Shown: one piece after another, positions 31,866 through 38,518 of the stretch | Layout of the letters: the number at the start of each line of letters is the position of its first letter | Position numbering within the stretch: the stretch's first letter is position 1 | Source of the DNA: Candidatus Magasanikbacteria bacterium RIFCSPHIGHO2_01_FULL_41_23 | GTDB lineage: Bacteria; Patescibacteria; ABY1; Magasanikbacterales; UBA922 | Assembly: GCA_001782805.1 (NCBI GenBank) | Contig: MFPT01000003.1 | Span: 54,356 to 118,355, forward strand | Length of the DNA: 64,000 nt | Direction of reading: 5' to 3' | Made by a program: the position numbers and the translations under genes | The notes under the pieces: model-generated | What the model was told of the DNA's origin: nothing | Seen by the model: only the letters and a program-made list of their open reading frames with translations | Databases searched by the model: none

Positions 31866-32480
31866 ATGTCCGATTCCGAAACGAAATTCCACCAAGATCC
31901 CGGCGTTTCAAGTATTGATACCGAAGATTCAGAATCCACAGCCATGATTATCGCCCAAAAATGGGCGGCCGGAATTCCGGCTGAAGATCGCGATTTGAAA
32001 GAATGGACTCCGGAACAAATGGAAGGACTTCTTTATATAAAAAATATTAGTGCGGAAAATAGCGGGAGTCATACTTTTGCCACCACGGATTATTTGGGCA
32101 ATTTGCCTCATTCTGTATTTGAGGCTTTATATGATGAAGCCAAAACCAAAAACGATGTGTCCAGAGTATGTAGAGAAATAGCCGCAGATCCACTGTTCGC
32201 AGCCAATCAGATACATAAAATCAGAATTCTTGGTGAAAAAGGATTACCTGAATCTGTTGTTCGAGCAGTACAATTAATAATTATTAGTGAAGGCCAAAAA
32301 CCCGGAGTTCATATTTTTGGTGAATTGGCCGATAGCATTGATGCGGCAGAAACTAAAGACGATATAATTCCTATTTTAAATGGACCCATCCGTGATGAAT
32401 TAAAATCTCTCGAAGGTCGCGCGCGCGACAATGTTCGACGCGAAGCGGTTCATCTTTTGATTGGATTATTGTCGCCATAA
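31866..32480 (+). CDS. Hypothetical protein, 204 aa
   Basis: Unrecognised soluble, acidic, helical protein. No signal peptide or membrane segment. The N-terminal 30 residues are acidic and likely disordered (KFHQDPGVSSIDTEDSEST). The remainder looks alpha-helical (WAAGIPAEDRDLKEWTPEQM, VVRAVQLIIISEG, DNVRREAVHLLIGLL), perhaps a repeat solenoid, though I cannot define repeats. It starts 36 nt after tRNA-Pro, so it may share that transcript, and is convergent with the long gene at 32515-34974. Start ATG at 31866 follows a T-run; no Shine-Dalgarno sequence. Confidence 0.65.
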   Translation: MSDSETKFHQDPGVSSIDTEDSESTAMIIAQKWAAGIPAEDRDLKEWTPEQMEGLLYIKNISAENSGSHTFATTDYLGNLPHSVFEALYDEAKTKNDVSRVCREIAADPLFAANQIHKIRILGEKGLPESVVRAVQLIIISEGQKPGVHIFGELADSIDAAETKDDIIPILNGPIRDELKSLEGRARDNVRREAVHLLIGLLSP

Positions 32481-32514
32481 TTTGTCGATAATCCTGAATA
32501 GTAGTATTAATTAT

Positions 32515-34974
32515 CTATAAAAATTTTGCTGCTTTTTCTAAGTCTGTGGTTGAAGCTTCATATTTTTTGCCAATTTTATATACTTTAGCAAGAAATTCCG
32601 GTAAATTACCTCGAGCCTCATTCTTTGCTGTATCTAATTCTATTTTTAATTCACCCTTTTGTCCCGGAAATATAGCCTTTTGCGCAATATTAAAAATTGT
32701 TTCCGCTAAAGTACTTTTCAAAAGATCAATATCTTCAATATCATATTGACCTTCAGGTAGAAGATCAAAGAGTAAATCCGTTTTCCTGCTTATGTCATAT
32801 CGAAGTTGTAAGGATTCTTTTCTTGATTTTTCTCTTTCTGGTGCTGGTCTAATATTGATTGGTTCTAGTTGTCCACCTGCGCCTAACTCTCTTCTAAACC
32901 GAGTACTCCCCGTGGGTGCTAGTGTTTGCGATCCTGGTTTACCACCATCTCTTAATCCCACTCTGCGAGAAGTAAGTGGTGGTTTTTGTGGTCTTTTTAT
33001 TTTTTGTGGCACAATAATTTTCGGTTCGGGTGTTTGAGGCTGTATATTAACGAATAAATCTTCCGCTCCTCCACCAGTATCTTCTGTTTCTGCTCCATAA
33101 GTTGGTACAACAAGTCTTGGGGCAGGTTTTACTCCTGCGTCTGCCGGTTTTGATTCTTCTTTCTTATTATCCTTATTAGTAACAACGCCAACAACAGTCA
33201 ATACGCCAGTGACAATGGCCAATTTTCTAATATTATTACGAAGTCCACCCCAAAATCCGGCTCTAATCGGTTTATTTTGTTCTTCTTTTGTGAGAGGTTG
33301 TCGAGAAGGATTAGCGTCTAGCTCATTTTCAAGTTCATCATCTGATCTTTTATCAGATCCGGACCACGCATCTAGAATTTCATCACTGTCTTCATCTTTA
33401 AAATTCTCGTATAAATCAGGTTTATATTTTTTAGCGTCTGTAGGACTGGCATCGTTATATTCTTCATGCTTTTTTCTGAATTTTTCTCTTAGTTTTTCCA
33501 TTTTCCTTTCCGTGTCTATGGCGCCTATTTCTTCTTTTTTTCTCATTAATTCTTTCATGAGTATTTTGGCTTCGGATATCATTGCTTCTAGCTCTTGTTC
33601 AAGATCCTCTTTTGAATTTTTTTGTTCGGGAATTGTAGAAAAATTGTCCATTGCAGGCACTGTGTCATGTTGGGGTTCAAGATCAGGATTTGTTTGAGCT
33701 TCAAGATCAGGTTCAGTAGCTTCTTCATTATCAACTGCAATATCCGTGGAAATTCCACTTGAATTTTCGGTTTTTTTATTTTGAGCTATTCTTTTTTCGA
33801 CATATTTTTTGAATTGTTCCAAAATAACTTTGAAGTCGCTAGGTTTAAAGTCATCGGAGGCATTGACTTTGGTGTCTTCGTGATGAGTTTCTAAGGCTCC
33901 TCCTTTTTTTCTATTCCAACCGTTTGCTTCATATTGAGTATAACCAGTGAGTTTTCCTCTTTTGTCGTAACTAAATTCGATTCCGTATTTGAGTCCTCTA
34001 CTTCCTTTTTCCTCCTCAAGACTCAAATGAAAAATAAAAGGGTTTGGATTATCTCTGCTAATAGCCGTTGGTCCGGAGGCTCTATCTTCTTTGGTCATTA
34101 CAAAGGGATTAAAAAGAGGTAAATCAGGAATATCAAAGTCTACTTGGCTGTCATCTGCTAAAATAATTTGTTTTTTTTCTGTATCAATAGAACTCAAAAG
34201 CGGTGCTGGCCACTCAGGAGTTTTTGGTTCTTGGTCAGGAGCGTTAGATGTCGGAAGAATTACTGCTTCCACTACTTCATGTACTTCATGGGGAAGCGGA
34301 GGCGGCGTAGTATTGGTTACTTCTTCCAGATCGCTATCTTCAAGTTCAATTACATTTTTAGGAGGGATTGTTGTTTCATTAGTTTTCAATCCCATTCCCT
34401 TTACTATATTTCTGGTAATTTTGCGTTGAGCTTGTAATCTTTCGTCTAATTTTCTTTTTGCCTCCAATTTTTTTAATTCTAACAGTGGCTCTTTGGCATC
34501 CTCTATAATTTTTGCTATATCTTTTTTTGCTTTTGTATATTTATTTTTTACACCGTACCAGTAATCTTCAGTACCAGTTCCGATTGAATCTTTTTTAGTA
34601 TATTCAATAAGTTCACTGATTAAATCAATTGATAATTTTACATCTTCCATGCCGTCTGTTAGTCTATCCAAAGATTTCTGAAGATCCGGTGATTTTACAA
34701 TATCACTAAACACTGAAAATTCTTTTTCCAACGAGTCATAGTCCTTCCTTAAACTAGAATATTTTTCTTCCCATTCGCGTAACATTGCTTGATCTTTATT
34801 ATCTACCGATACTGATCCGGTTGGTTCATTCGCTTCGTCTGCAAAAACTGGCAAAGATTCTTCAGTGTCTGTTACCAGATGAAGTCCTGCTGGATGAAGC
34901 TCTGGTTTTATTTCAGGATCTCCTATACTAGGATCTGTTTTAAATATTGGTACTTCATTTGTACGTCTAGCCAT
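32515..34974 (-). CDS. Large charged protein with one membrane segment, 819 aa
   Basis: Unrecognised. I place the start at ATG 34974 (MARRTNEVPIF), since the extra 19 upstream codons overlap the promoter. Residues about 80-200 are a Lys/Glu-rich coiled coil (ISELIEYTKKDS, KAKKDIAKIIEDAKEPL, LKKLEAKRKLDERLQAQRK). The middle is acidic and disordered (repeated DLEAQTNPDLEPQ-like segments) with another coiled coil (KEDLEQELEAMISEAKILMK). A single hydrophobic segment LAIVTGVLTVVGVV lies at about residue 610, followed by a Pro-rich stretch and a helical C-terminus (YKIGKKYEASTTDLEKAAKF). The layout suggests a membrane-tethered structural or secretion-related protein. Strong promoter at 35003-35031. 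Function unknown. Confidence 0.75.
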   Translation of the reverse strand: MARRTNEVPIFKTDPSIGDPEIKPELHPAGLHLVTDTEESLPVFADEANEPTGSVSVDNKDQAMLREWEEKYSSLRKDYDSLEKEFSVFSDIVKSPDLQKSLDRLTDGMEDVKLSIDLISELIEYTKKDSIGTGTEDYWYGVKNKYTKAKKDIAKIIEDAKEPLLELKKLEAKRKLDERLQAQRKITRNIVKGMGLKTNETTIPPKNVIELEDSDLEEVTNTTPPPLPHEVHEVVEAVILPTSNAPDQEPKTPEWPAPLLSSIDTEKKQIILADDSQVDFDIPDLPLFNPFVMTKEDRASGPTAISRDNPNPFIFHLSLEEEKGSRGLKYGIEFSYDKRGKLTGYTQYEANGWNRKKGGALETHHEDTKVNASDDFKPSDFKVILEQFKKYVEKRIAQNKKTENSSGISTDIAVDNEEATEPDLEAQTNPDLEPQHDTVPAMDNFSTIPEQKNSKEDLEQELEAMISEAKILMKELMRKKEEIGAIDTERKMEKLREKFRKKHEEYNDASPTDAKKYKPDLYENFKDEDSDEILDAWSGSDKRSDDELENELDANPSRQPLTKEEQNKPIRAGFWGGLRNNIRKLAIVTGVLTVVGVVTNKDNKKEESKPADAGVKPAPRLVVPTYGAETEDTGGGAEDLFVNIQPQTPEPKIIVPQKIKRPQKPPLTSRRVGLRDGGKPGSQTLAPTGSTRFRRELGAGGQLEPINIRPAPEREKSRKESLQLRYDISRKTDLLFDLLPEGQYDIEDIDLLKSTLAETIFNIAQKAIFPGQKGELKIELDTAKNEARGNLPEFLAKVYKIGKKYEASTTDLEKAAKFL

Positions 34975-35002
34975 ATAAAATTTTTGATTTAAAAGTATTT
35001 TA

Positions 35003-35031
35003 ATTGTACCACTTATTAAAAGATAGGGCAA
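35003..35031 (-). promoter_or_regulatory. Promoter of the 819-aa protein gene
   Basis: Minus strand TTGCCC (35031-35026), 17-bp spacer, TACAAT (35008-35003), 29 bp before the chosen ATG. Confidence 0.6.
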
Positions 35032-35051
35032 AATTTATTATTTGAATAATA

Positions 35052-35079
35052 AAAAAATCCTCGATTAAAAGGATTTTTT
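35052..35079 (-). terminator. Terminator of rpmB
   Basis: AAAAAATCCT (35052-35061) and AGGATTTTTT (35070-35079) form a stem with U-runs on both strands. It lies 38 bp after the rpmB stop and just before the next minus-strand promoter. Confidence 0.75.
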
Positions 35080-35117
35080 GTTTCTCATTGATGTGAGACT
35101 AAACGGGAAATTTTGGA

Positions 35118-35282
35118 TTAAGCGGCTTTTTTGGCCAAGGTTTTGAGACAACGAGTGCACAGCCAAACACCGTTTACTTTTTGCAAATTTATTTTTTGGC
35201 GGCGAATGGTTTTGATGTTGGAATGGCTGCGAGTCGCTGATTTTTGCGAACGCTTAAAGCACAGGTTACAGGTGAGTGACAT
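35118..35282 (-). CDS. rpmB: 50S ribosomal protein L28 (54 aa)
   Basis: Short gene on the minus strand, ATG at 35282, stop TAA at 35118-35120. The protein starts MSLTCNLCFKRSQKSATRSH, continues SNIKTIRRQKINLQKVNGVW and ends LCTRCLKTLAKKAA. This matches bacterial L28: an N-terminal C-x2-C, the SHSN-x-KT-x-RR segment, NLQKV, and a second C-x2-C near the C-terminus, so the zinc-binding (C+) form is kept. It is shorter than the usual 60-78 residues. L28 is part of the large subunit near the E site. It is monocistronic with a consensus promoter and its own terminator, divergent to the M50 protease gene. Confidence 0.9.
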   Translation of the reverse strand: MSLTCNLCFKRSQKSATRSHSNIKTIRRQKINLQKVNGVWLCTRCLKTLAKKAA

Positions 35283-35316
35283 ATATGTAGAGTTGTCAAA
35301 AATATAATTTGGGGCT

Positions 35317-35345
35317 ATTATATAGGGAGTTTAATTTATTGTCAA
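35317..35345 (-). promoter_or_regulatory. Consensus promoter of rpmB
   Basis: Minus strand TTGACA (35345-35340), exactly 17 bp, TATAAT (35322-35317). One of the best promoters in the window, in keeping with a ribosomal protein gene. Confidence 0.85.
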
Positions 35346-35354
35346 GCCGAATGT

Positions 35355-35960
35355 ATGGATTTTTTTTCTTTGGGGCTTTATTTTTTGGTGACCGTGCCAT
35401 CGGCGATTTTTCATGAATATATGCATGGTTGGACTGCGGATCAGCTGGGGGATCCGACGGCGCGTTATGCTGGCCGTTTGACTTTGGATCCACGTTCGCA
35501 CATTGATCTGTTTGGCACGATTTTGTTGCCGATTTTACTGTCCATAAGTTCGGGCGGCAGTTTTTTGTTCGCGTACGCCAAACCAGTACCGTACAATCCA
35601 TATAATTTAAAAAATCAACGCTGGGGACCGTTGGCCGTTGGTTTGGCCGGGCCAGTGGCGAATTTTATGTTGGCAGTGGTGTTTGCGTTTATTGCGCGTA
35701 TGGTTCCGGTCGGGGAAATGATGCGTCAATTTTTTCACATTATCATTATTACGAATTTGTCGCTCATGGTTTTTAATTTGGTGCCGATTCCGCCGCTCGA
35801 TGGTTCCAAAATTTTATATTTATTTTTGCCCGTTGATTCGCCAATCGCGCAATTTTTGGAACGGTATGGATTTTTTGTTTTGTTGATTTTTGTTTTTTAT
35901 TTTTCTTCCATAATTTCACCGATTATTTTTTGGCTGTTTGGTATTTTGATGGGGTTTTAG
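35355..35960 (+). CDS. Site-2 protease-like M50 family intramembrane metalloprotease
   Basis: 201 aa, about five membrane helices. The zinc-binding motif is AIFHEYMHGWTADQLGD (HExxH, about residues 19-23). The third ligand region NLVPIPPLDGSKILYLF (about 141-157) is also intact. GPLAVGLAGPVANFMLAVVF is the conserved Gly-rich helix. This is the minimal soluble-domain-free form (no PDZ or CBS), common in compact genomes. It cleaves membrane-embedded segments of other proteins, often in regulated proteolysis; the substrate is unknown. No clear promoter; the start lies only 10 bp from the divergent rpmB -35 box. Confidence 0.92.
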   Translation: MDFFSLGLYFLVTVPSAIFHEYMHGWTADQLGDPTARYAGRLTLDPRSHIDLFGTILLPILLSISSGGSFLFAYAKPVPYNPYNLKNQRWGPLAVGLAGPVANFMLAVVFAFIARMVPVGEMMRQFFHIIIITNLSLMVFNLVPIPPLDGSKILYLFLPVDSPIAQFLERYGFFVLLIFVFYFSSIISPIIFWLFGILMGF

Positions 35961-35963
35961 GTA

Positions 35964-35991
35964 TTGACAATGTTAAAAATTTCAGTATAAT
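35964..35991 (+). promoter_or_regulatory. Promoter of hicBA
   Basis: TTGACA (35964-35969), 16-bp spacer, TATAAT (35986-35991). The start point would be close to the ATG at 36000, so the mRNA is probably leaderless. Confidence 0.75.
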
Positions 35992-35999
35992 AAATGGAT

Positions 36000-36248
36000 A
36001 TGGTAGCAAAAACAATTAAAAAAGTAGTTAAAGGTTTCCCCGTCTTAATTCATCCTGACGAATCCGGTGGTTTTTGGGTTGAGTGTCCTTCATTTGGTGG
36101 TTGTTATTCGGAAGGTGATACTGTTGAAGATGCAATGAAAAATATTGAGGAAGTAATTGAACTTTGTTTAGAATTACAGGAAGAAGAAAACCGGCCGGAA
36201 TTTTCGCATTCCAATTCTAGTTCTAGTTTTAATCCTTTGCCAATTTAA
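36000..36248 (+). CDS. hicB: HicB-type antitoxin
   Basis: 82 aa from ATG 36000. An ATG at 35994 is in frame but lies upstream of the expected transcription start. The HicB partial RNase H fold is clear: KGFPVLIHPDESGGFWVECP, SFGGCYSEGDTVEDAMKNIE, EVIELCLELQEEE. The C-terminus is short and polar (HSNSSSSFNPLPI) and lacks an obvious DNA-binding domain, as in the short HicB forms. It should bind and neutralise the downstream HicA. The antitoxin-first order is the reverse of the common hicAB order but is known. Stop and next start are 5 nt apart. Confidence 0.9.
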   Translation: MVAKTIKKVVKGFPVLIHPDESGGFWVECPSFGGCYSEGDTVEDAMKNIEEVIELCLELQEEENRPEFSHSNSSSSFNPLPI

Positions 36249-36253
36249 TAAAT

Positions 36254-36478
36254 ATGGGTATCTTAGGAGGGGTTTCTGGTGATATTGTCATCAGAAAATT
36301 AGAGCGTATCGGATATTATATTGTGCGCCAAAAAGGGAGTCATGTTCGGTTATTGCACAATAATTCTTTGAATTTTCCGCCTGTAAGCGTGCCTTTACAT
36401 AAAGAATTAAGAATCGGCACGCTTAAACAGATAATCAAAAGAGCAAATTTAACTGTTGAAGAATTTATTAAGTTATAA
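36254..36478 (+). CDS. hicA: HicA-type mRNA interferase toxin
   Basis: 74 aa, a small dsRBD-like fold that degrades mRNA. Typical segments: SGDIVIRKLERIGYYIVRQK, then GSHVRLLHNN with the catalytic histidine (about residue 32), VSVPLHKELRIGTLKQII and the C-terminal helix KRANLTVEEFIKL. It follows hicB by 5 nt and is closed by a strong terminator, so hicBA is a two-gene unit with its own consensus promoter. All key residues appear intact, so the module is probably functional. It sits between a protease gene and a GC-rich foreign-looking lipoprotein gene. Confidence 0.92.
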   Translation: MGILGGVSGDIVIRKLERIGYYIVRQKGSHVRLLHNNSLNFPPVSVPLHKELRIGTLKQIIKRANLTVEEFIKL

Positions 36479-36506
36479 AAAAATCCTCCAGAAAAGAGGA
36501 TTTTTT
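36478..36506 (+). terminator. Terminator of hicBA
   Basis: AAAAAATCCTC and GAGGATTTTTT form an 11-bp stem with loop CAGAAAA and terminal T-run. Confidence 0.85.
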
Positions 36507-36625
36507 ATTTTCCTTAATCTTCATTCAAGATAAAAATTAAGGGGATTGGGCAAGAGAGTCGGCGACGGAGGTCGCGGCAACAGGTTGCCCGAGGGAGGGA
36601 GAATGGTGGGGCAGGTCTGAGACGG

Positions 36626-37051
36626 CTACTTGTTCATGTAGTAGTCTCGACCCTTGTAGGCGGTGAACTCTTTGTAACGGGTTTCGTTCACCGGCGACGC
36701 ATCGTACAGCCGCTTTTGCGCTTCGTACGGCTCGTAGTCGTAAGGGTTGAGCCTGGCGTAGTCGGCGCACTCCATCGACTGGACGTTGACGGACACACAG
36801 GTCTTCATCCCGTTCTTGTCGAAGTCGAGCGACAGCTTCCCGGTGAACTCCCGGCCATCGCACTGGGTCTGACCCAGCCCGTAGCGGAGGTCATCGTAGA
36901 GCTGTCGCACACCCCGCTCCTCACTGTAACTGTAGAAGGAGCCGCATTTCTCGTACTGGGCGACGACCCCCTGTGTCGTCTTGGAGTTGTTGATAGTGCC
37001 GGCGCAGCTCAGGCCGGACAAGATGAAGAGCGCGAGAAGCAAACGACTCAT
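36626..37051 (-). CDS. GC-rich putative lipoprotein, 141 aa
   Basis: ATG at 37051 with AAGGAG 4 nt upstream, a real Shine-Dalgarno sequence. The N-terminus MSRLLLALFILSGLSCAGTI is a lipoprotein signal with Cys at about residue 16 (lipobox LSC). The mature part is polar with paired cysteines (YEKCGSFYSYSEE, QTQCDGREFTG, MKTCVSVNVQSMECADYARL) and a Tyr-rich C-terminus (YDYEPYEAQKRLYDAS). Codons are strongly G/C-ending, unlike flanking genes, so it looks foreign or under different selection. The longer frame upstream and the Arg-rich overlapping frame at 36537-36863 are not supported. A -10-like TATAGT lies at 37251-37246 and four hairpins fill the leader. Unrecognised family. Confidence 0.6.
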   Translation of the reverse strand: MSRLLLALFILSGLSCAGTINNSKTTQGVVAQYEKCGSFYSYSEERGVRQLYDDLRYGLGQTQCDGREFTGKLSLDFDKNGMKTCVSVNVQSMECADYARLNPYDYEPYEAQKRLYDASPVNETRYKEFTAYKGRDYYMNK

Positions 37052-37090
37052 AAATCTCCTTAATCTGGACATCGAGTCCAGGTTGAGATG

Positions 37091-37217
37091 ACGAGTCTTT
37101 GTGACTCGTATCCAACCTATTGATTTCAACTAAGATTAAAATTAATAGGTTGGCGACGACTGTTCGGATCAGTCGTCGAGTTGTTGTTATCATCTGGGAT
37201 AGTGACCCTGTGTCACT
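37091..37217 (-). other. Four consecutive perfect hairpins in the lipoprotein leader
   Basis: ACGAGTC/GACTCGT (37091-37109), CCAACCTATT/AATAGGTTGG (37112-37153), CGACGACTG/CAGTCGTCG (37154-37178) and AGTGAC/GTCACT (37201-37217) lie side by side. Read on the minus strand they form the 5' leader of the lipoprotein mRNA. This could be a structured regulatory RNA, or a cluster of repeats between two divergent genes. Confidence 0.55.
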
Positions 37218-37326
37218 TTCGCCAGTATGAATCCAAGAACGAGTGACTATAACAGAAAGAGAGAGATTACAATGGAAGTCTTGGGGATAACTAAATATGC
37301 TTATTTGAAAATAATTTGTCAGATAT

Positions 37327-37355
37327 TTGACATATTTTCCCTCTTTCTATATAAT
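37327..37355 (+). promoter_or_regulatory. Consensus promoter of the str operon
   Basis: TTGACA (37327-37332), exactly 17 bp, TATAAT (37350-37355). It predicts a leader of about 180 nt before rpsL. Confidence 0.85.
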
Positions 37356-37396
37356 CCTCGCATCCTTTAAATAAAGGAAAAAGAACGGAGTAACTC

Positions 37397-37440
37397 TGTC
37401 CCCTCGACAAATCGACAAAAGCTCGGGGCAAGCTGGGGCG
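37397..37440. repeat. Palindromic repeat in the rpsL leader
   Basis: CTGTCCCCTCGACAAATCGA and AGCTCGGGGCAAGCTGGGGC: variant of the family with CCCCTCGA/CTCGGGG ends, inside the transcribed leader. Confidence 0.6.
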
Positions 37441-37463
37441 AAGCAAATCACGCGCTGATTTAG

Positions 37464-37523
37464 ACGTTCGGAAAAACTATATTTTTATAGTCCCGAACCG
37501 AGCGCATGCTCGGATTTTTATTT
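37464..37523 (+). terminator. Attenuator-like structures before rpsL
   Basis: CCGAGC (37498-37503) pairs with GCTCGG (37508-37513), followed by ATTTTTATTT, a terminator-like element upstream of rpsL. Just before it GTTCGG (near 37466) can pair with CCGAAC (37493-37498), which shares bases with the terminator stem, so two mutually exclusive structures are possible. Confidence 0.5.
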
Positions 37524-37543
37524 AAAATTTTCATTTTGTAGCT

Positions 37544-37981
37544 ATGCCAACAATGAACCAAATTTTACGCAAAGGTCGCACGCCGCTCAAGCGTAAATCA
37601 CAATCACCGGCCATGCAATTTACCTATGATTCTTTGCATCGTAAACGCACGGAATTAAAGCGGGGTGCTCCATTTAAACGTGGAGTTTGTACCAAGGTTT
37701 ATACGACCACTCCCAAAAAACCAAACTCGGCTTTGCGTAAAGTCGCCAAAGTTCGCTTGAGTAATGGCAGTGAAATCATTGCCTATATTCCGGGTGAAGG
37801 ACACAATTTACAAGAACACTCCATTGTGCTTATTCGTGGCGGTAAAGTGAAAGATTTGCCCGGTGTTCGGTACCACATTGTTCGTGGAGTCTACGACACT
37901 CAAGGCGTAGCCAATCGTAAACGCAGTCGTTCGGTTTATGGTGCCAAGCGTCCCAAAGCAGTTAAAGTAGCTAAGAAATAG
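37544..37981 (+). CDS. rpsL: 30S ribosomal protein S12
   Basis: Decoding-site protein of the small subunit; 145 aa, about 20 longer than the E. coli form. The extra length is an N-terminal insertion (AMQFTYDSLHRKRTELKRGA) between the QILRKGR start and the core, as in several bacterial groups. The core is intact: GVCTKVYTTTPKKPNSALRK, the K-P-N loop targeted by streptomycin resistance mutations, IAYIPGEGHNLQEHSIVLIR, GGKVKDLPGVRYHIVRGVYD. The C-terminus is Lys/Arg-rich. First gene of an rpsL-rpsG-fusA operon with a consensus promoter and a leader that may be attenuated. Confidence 0.98.
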   Translation: MPTMNQILRKGRTPLKRKSQSPAMQFTYDSLHRKRTELKRGAPFKRGVCTKVYTTTPKKPNSALRKVAKVRLSNGSEIIAYIPGEGHNLQEHSIVLIRGGKVKDLPGVRYHIVRGVYDTQGVANRKRSRSVYGAKRPKAVKVAKK

Positions 37982-38026
37982 TTCGACACAAGCTCACTAC
38001 AAGTAAAATCACTATAAAATAATAAT

Positions 38027-38509
38027 ATGCCTCGTGGAAAATCTGTACCTAAACGCGAAATTTTACCGGATCCAAAATACGGTAATTTGCTGGTGGCCAA
38101 ATTTACCAATTTTATCATGAGTTGCGGTAAAAAAAATACGGCGCAACGAGTGGTCTATGGCGCTTTGGAAATATTGGCGGCCAAAAAACAGGGGAATGCT
38201 CTGGAATTATTTGAGCGTTTACTGGAAACGGTTCGTCCGCAAGTGGAAGTCCGGTCTCGTCGCGTGGGTGGTGCCAATTATCAAGTTCCAATGCCAGTGT
38301 CCGGCAGTCGCCAAAATGCCATGGCTTTCCGTTGGATTATTACGGCGGCGCGGGCGCGCAAAGGTCATACTATGCAAGAAAAATTGGCTGGAGAATTTAT
38401 GGATATTTTGGAAGGTGTTGGCGGCACGATTAAGAAAAAAGAAGATGTGCATCGCATGGCGGAATCAAATAAAGCGTTTGCCCACTTTGCTCGCTTTAAT
38501 CGTAAATAA
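38027..38509 (+). CDS. rpsG: 30S ribosomal protein S7
   Basis: Primary 16S-binding protein of the 3' (head) domain; 160 aa. Recognised by MPRGKSVPKREILPDPKYGN, LVAKFTNFIMSCGKKNTAQR, RPQVEVRSRRVGGANYQVPM and the C-terminal RMAESNKAFAHFARFNRK. In many bacteria S7 represses its own operon by binding the intercistronic region; the 45-nt gap between rpsL and rpsG is the place to look. Start ATG follows AAAATAATA, no Shine-Dalgarno sequence. Confidence 0.98.
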   Translation: MPRGKSVPKREILPDPKYGNLLVAKFTNFIMSCGKKNTAQRVVYGALEILAAKKQGNALELFERLLETVRPQVEVRSRRVGGANYQVPMPVSGSRQNAMAFRWIITAARARKGHTMQEKLAGEFMDILEGVGGTIKKKEDVHRMAESNKAFAHFARFNRK

Positions 38510-38518
38510 TCAGACTTT

